A stretch of DNA of 7,577 nucleotides from Seribacter sulfatis (GTDB lineage Bacteria; Verrucomicrobiota; Verrucomicrobiia; Opitutales; Seribacteraceae): the NCBI RefSeq assembly GCF_964187635.1, contig NZ_CAXLMO010000068.1, positions 1 to 7,577 on the forward strand, read 5' to 3'. This document shows positions 5,600 to 7,577 of the stretch, piece after piece (position 1 is the stretch's first letter; each line of letters begins with the position of its first letter). A model generated the notes under the pieces. The model was not told the DNA's origin. It made no database searches and was given only the letters and a program-made list of their open reading frames with translations. The position numbers and the translations under genes are program-made.

Positions 5600-5642
5600 T
5601 AGCCCGATTTTCGGGTATACTTTACTCTTGAAAGTCGGGCTA
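5600..5642 (+). promoter_or_regulatory. Stable leader hairpin upstream of cimA
   Basis: Bases 5600-5612 pair with 5630-5642 over 13 bp (TAGCCCGATTTTC with GAAAGTCGGGCTA, one wobble), leaving a 17-nt loop. An alternative small hairpin, CCCGA-TTT-TCGGG (5603-5615), uses the left arm and part of the loop, so the two are mutually exclusive. T-rich but interrupted sequence follows (5643-5670). It could be an attenuator or weak terminator in the cimA leader, or an operator. Which of these it is cannot be settled by eye. Confidence 0.4.
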
Positions 5643-5716
5643 TTCACTATTTCTTTACTTTTATTTTTGAATAACCAACCCAAGACAAGTCAACTTTATT
5701 TAATATTTACTTTACC

Positions 5717-7300
5717 GTGAACGAACCAGAAAAAAAACACACCATTATTTATGATACAACCCTTCGAGATGGTTCTCAGGCTGAGGGCGTTTCTTTTACC
5801 GTTACCGCAAAACTGCGAGTCGCTGAAAAACTCGATCAATTCGGTATCGATTACATCGAAGGAGGATGGCCAGGGAGCAACCCAAGGGATATGGCTTTTT
5901 TCGAAAAAGCAACTGAACTCAATCTAACTCATGCTAAAATTGCTGCTTTTGGTTCCACGAGAAGAGCGTCCTCCCCTGTGGAAGAGGATCCACAAATTAA
6001 ACTCCTTTTAGATGCCAATACTCCAGTTGTTACTATTTTCGGAAAATCATGGCTTTTACATGTAACTGATGTGCTGCGCACTACTCCGGAAGAAAACCTA
6101 GCCATGATTGAAGACTCAGTTCGCTACCTTAAAGCACAAGGTAAAGAAGTGGTGTATGATGCCGAGCATTTCTTTGACGGTTACTTAAGTAATCCAGAAT
6201 ATGCCTTATCAACACTGGCTGCTGCAGAAAAAGGGGGCGCTGATTTTTTAGTACTTTGCGAAACTAATGGGGGTAAGCTCGTACCACAAGTGAAGGAAAT
6301 AACCGAAACTGTAGTGAAGAAATTTCCCAATACAAAAATAGGAATGCATTGCCATAACGATGCTGGAGTTGGAGTTGCCGTCAGTTTAACCGGGATTGAG
6401 GTCGGTGCAAAAATGGTACAAGGAACTATGAATGGATACGGGGAAAGAAATGGAAATGCAAACCTGACCACCATTATTCCCAATCTTGAATTGAAGATGG
6501 GGCATACCACAAATTGCAGCGACCACCTTTCGAAACTCCGCGACCTTTCTTTCTTTATTGATGATTCAACCAACCTGAGACCTGACATTCGTGCCCCCTA
6601 TGTAGGTGCTGCCTCCTTTGCCCATAAAGGAGGCGTGCATGCGGATGCCGCCTCTAAGTCCAATCGAAGTTACGAGCACATTGACCCTGCTTTAGTTGGA
6701 AACCGTACCCGAGTTTTAGTATCAGATATGTCCGGACGGAGTAGCATCATGATGAAGGCAAAGGAAATGGGGATGGAAGTTGATGGTCGATCGCCCGAAA
6801 TGAAATCATTCCTTGAAGAATTAAAAAGGTTGGAATTCCAAGGGTATGAATTTGAAGCGGCAGATGCTTCCTTTGATTTATTACTGAAGCGTTTTCTAAG
6901 AGGTGAAGATTCTGCATTTAAAGTTCTGCGTTATCATGTCGGAGTTTCGAGCGATGGAAGCGAAGAGGAATCCAAATCGGAAGCAACTGTTAAACTGATG
7001 GTTAAAGATGAAATTCGACATACAGTTGCCGAAGGAAACGGACCGATTTCGGCTTTAGATCATGCCCTTAGGAATGCCCTAGAAAAAGACTTTCCGTTCA
7101 TCCAGGAAGTTCGCTTAATTGATTTTAAAGTTAGAATCCTAGAGAGTAATCTTGGAACAGATGCAATTACTCGAGTCCATGTAGAATCCACTGACGGGAA
7201 CAAAACTTGGGGGACAGTTGGCGTGAGTGATAATGTAATTACCGCAAGTTGGGAAGCACTGGTAGATTCAGTCTCATATAAAATTCAATTTGCATCCTAG
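5717..7300 (+). CDS. cimA: (R)-citramalate synthase
   Basis: This 527-residue enzyme condenses pyruvate with acetyl-CoA to (R)-citramalate, the first committed step of the threonine-independent route to 2-oxobutanoate and isoleucine. The N-terminal TIM barrel (about 8-280) of the HMGL-like/LeuA family shows DTTLRDGSQ (13-21; Asp13 metal ligand, Arg17 catalytic), GGWPGSNPRD (49-58), HCHND (211-215; His211 and His213 metal ligands) and GYGERNGNANL (240-250). The linker carries FAHKGGVHADA (301-311). The C-terminal LeuA dimerisation/regulatory domain is at about 400-520, the usual site of end-product (isoleucine) feedback. YIEGGWPGSNP and the overall length fit the CimA type rather than 2-isopropylmalate synthase. 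The start is GTG at 5717, with no visible Shine-Dalgarno. The stop TAG shares CTAG with the convergent GT9 gene. Regulation may involve the upstream hairpin. Confidence 0.95.
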   Translation: MNEPEKKHTIIYDTTLRDGSQAEGVSFTVTAKLRVAEKLDQFGIDYIEGGWPGSNPRDMAFFEKATELNLTHAKIAAFGSTRRASSPVEEDPQIKLLLDANTPVVTIFGKSWLLHVTDVLRTTPEENLAMIEDSVRYLKAQGKEVVYDAEHFFDGYLSNPEYALSTLAAAEKGGADFLVLCETNGGKLVPQVKEITETVVKKFPNTKIGMHCHNDAGVGVAVSLTGIEVGAKMVQGTMNGYGERNGNANLTTIIPNLELKMGHTTNCSDHLSKLRDLSFFIDDSTNLRPDIRAPYVGAASFAHKGGVHADAASKSNRSYEHIDPALVGNRTRVLVSDMSGRSSIMMKAKEMGMEVDGRSPEMKSFLEELKRLEFQGYEFEAADASFDLLLKRFLRGEDSAFKVLRYHVGVSSDGSEEESKSEATVKLMVKDEIRHTVAEGNGPISALDHALRNALEKDFPFIQEVRLIDFKVRILESNLGTDAITRVHVESTDGNKTWGTVGVSDNVITASWEALVDSVSYKIQFAS

Positions 7301-7577
7301 GTAAATTCATGCACGAGGACACGCGGTCCGGTGGGTCTCCATATTTTTGGATTTGTTGATCTAAAACATACATTGGTAGGAATGCCTAGATTAGCAGCTA
7401 AATGAGAGGGTCCCGAATCATTTCCCCAAAATTGGGCCACTCCTTTCAACAGAATTTCTTTATATCTCTCTATCGAACTGGGTACTATCATTTGAATTCT
7501 ATCGGAATTACAAAATGTTTCATTCTTAAATAATTCTAAGGCGTCGCGATCTGCTTCTCCGAAAGAAAAAACCACCT
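7297..7577 (-). CDS. Glycosyltransferase family 9 (heptosyltransferase-like), C-terminal part
   Basis: The last 93 or so residues of a leftward gene whose 5' part lies beyond the window. The GT9 signature is clear: GNDSGPSHLAANLGIPT followed by STNPKIWRPTGP, the nucleotide-sugar-binding segment of ADP-heptose:LPS heptosyltransferases. Such enzymes act on the cytoplasmic face of the inner membrane and add heptose or related sugars to lipid A-core. Exact donor and acceptor cannot be inferred. FRSTNP replaces the commoner FGPTNP, a small deviation. A GTG at 7575-7573 could be mistaken for a start, but the text before the signature reads as mid-protein. The stop (7299-7297) overlaps the cimA stop. 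Confidence 0.88.
   Translation of the reverse strand, partial: VVFSFGEADRDALELFKNETFCNSDRIQMIVPSSIERYKEILLKGVAQFWGNDSGPSHLAANLGIPTNVCFRSTNPKIWRPTGPRVLVHEFT

Noticed and set aside
5534..5602. 22-codon leader-peptide-like frame ending in the cimA hairpin
   Set aside because: It has only two isoleucines and no run of branched-chain codons, and its ATG precedes the predicted transcription start, so a classical attenuation peptide is not supported.
6181..6588. Minus-strand frame of 135 codons opposite cimA
   Set aside because: It is antisense to strongly conserved cimA motifs; an accidental consequence of cimA codon use.
1..7577. CRISPR array, transposase, integrase or other mobile-element hallmark
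   Set aside because: No regularly spaced repeats, no terminal inverted repeats with a transposase, and no integrase-like sequence were found on either strand.

Overview
The window reads as chromosomal DNA of a fairly AT-rich, Gram-negative, flagellated bacterium. The evidence is a heptosyltransferase-type GT9 fragment (an LPS trait), an acyl-ACP-synthetase-like ligase, citramalate synthase, and a flagellin with a sigma-28-type promoter. Several starts lack a clear Shine-Dalgarno sequence and two conserved genes use GTG or TTG. My best guess is a Verrucomicrobiota-like lineage (Opitutae/Puniceicoccales style). This rests on protein 'feel' and not on a marker gene, so treat it as tentative.

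Layout, left to right. Positions 1-48 may hold the first codons of a leftward gene. A small one-helix membrane protein lies at 106-378. A long AT-rich intergenic region (379-874) carries two near-identical dyads, GTAWGGT-N5-ACCWTAC, whose centres are 115 bp apart. The second fills the spacer of a likely promoter for the HTH gene at 875-1462. That gene encodes an HTH protein with a C-terminal half that resembles a degenerate nuclease-like fold. A second non-coding stretch (1463-2026) holds a C-rich tract, a perfect 14-bp palindrome and a tRNA promoter. A complete tRNA-Lys(UUU) with encoded CCA follows at 2027-2102.

The centrepiece is the gene at 2170-3885: a 571-residue flagellin whose N- and C-terminal polymerisation domains flank a roughly 300-residue zinc metallopeptidase with HEMVH and a downstream WFKEGLAEF motif. 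This is a flagellinolysin-type proteolytic flagellin. A very good sigma-28 promoter (TAAAGTTT-N11-GTCGATTA) sits between it and the tRNA, so it is probably transcribed late in flagellar assembly, exported by the flagellar type III apparatus and polymerised as a filament with protease activity.

Convergent to it, 13 bp away, is an Aas-like acyl-ACP/acyl-CoA synthetase (3899-5464, minus strand). A 252-bp divergent region with a candidate promoter and a 13-bp-stem hairpin precedes cimA (5717-7300), the first step of the citramalate route to isoleucine. cimA overlaps tail-to-tail, in a shared CTAG, with the 3' end of a leftward GT9 glycosyltransferase that runs off the window. Apart from the flagellin with its promoter and the HTH gene with its operators, the genes look functionally unrelated. 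No other flagellar gene is present, so the proteolytic flagellin is an orphan locus.
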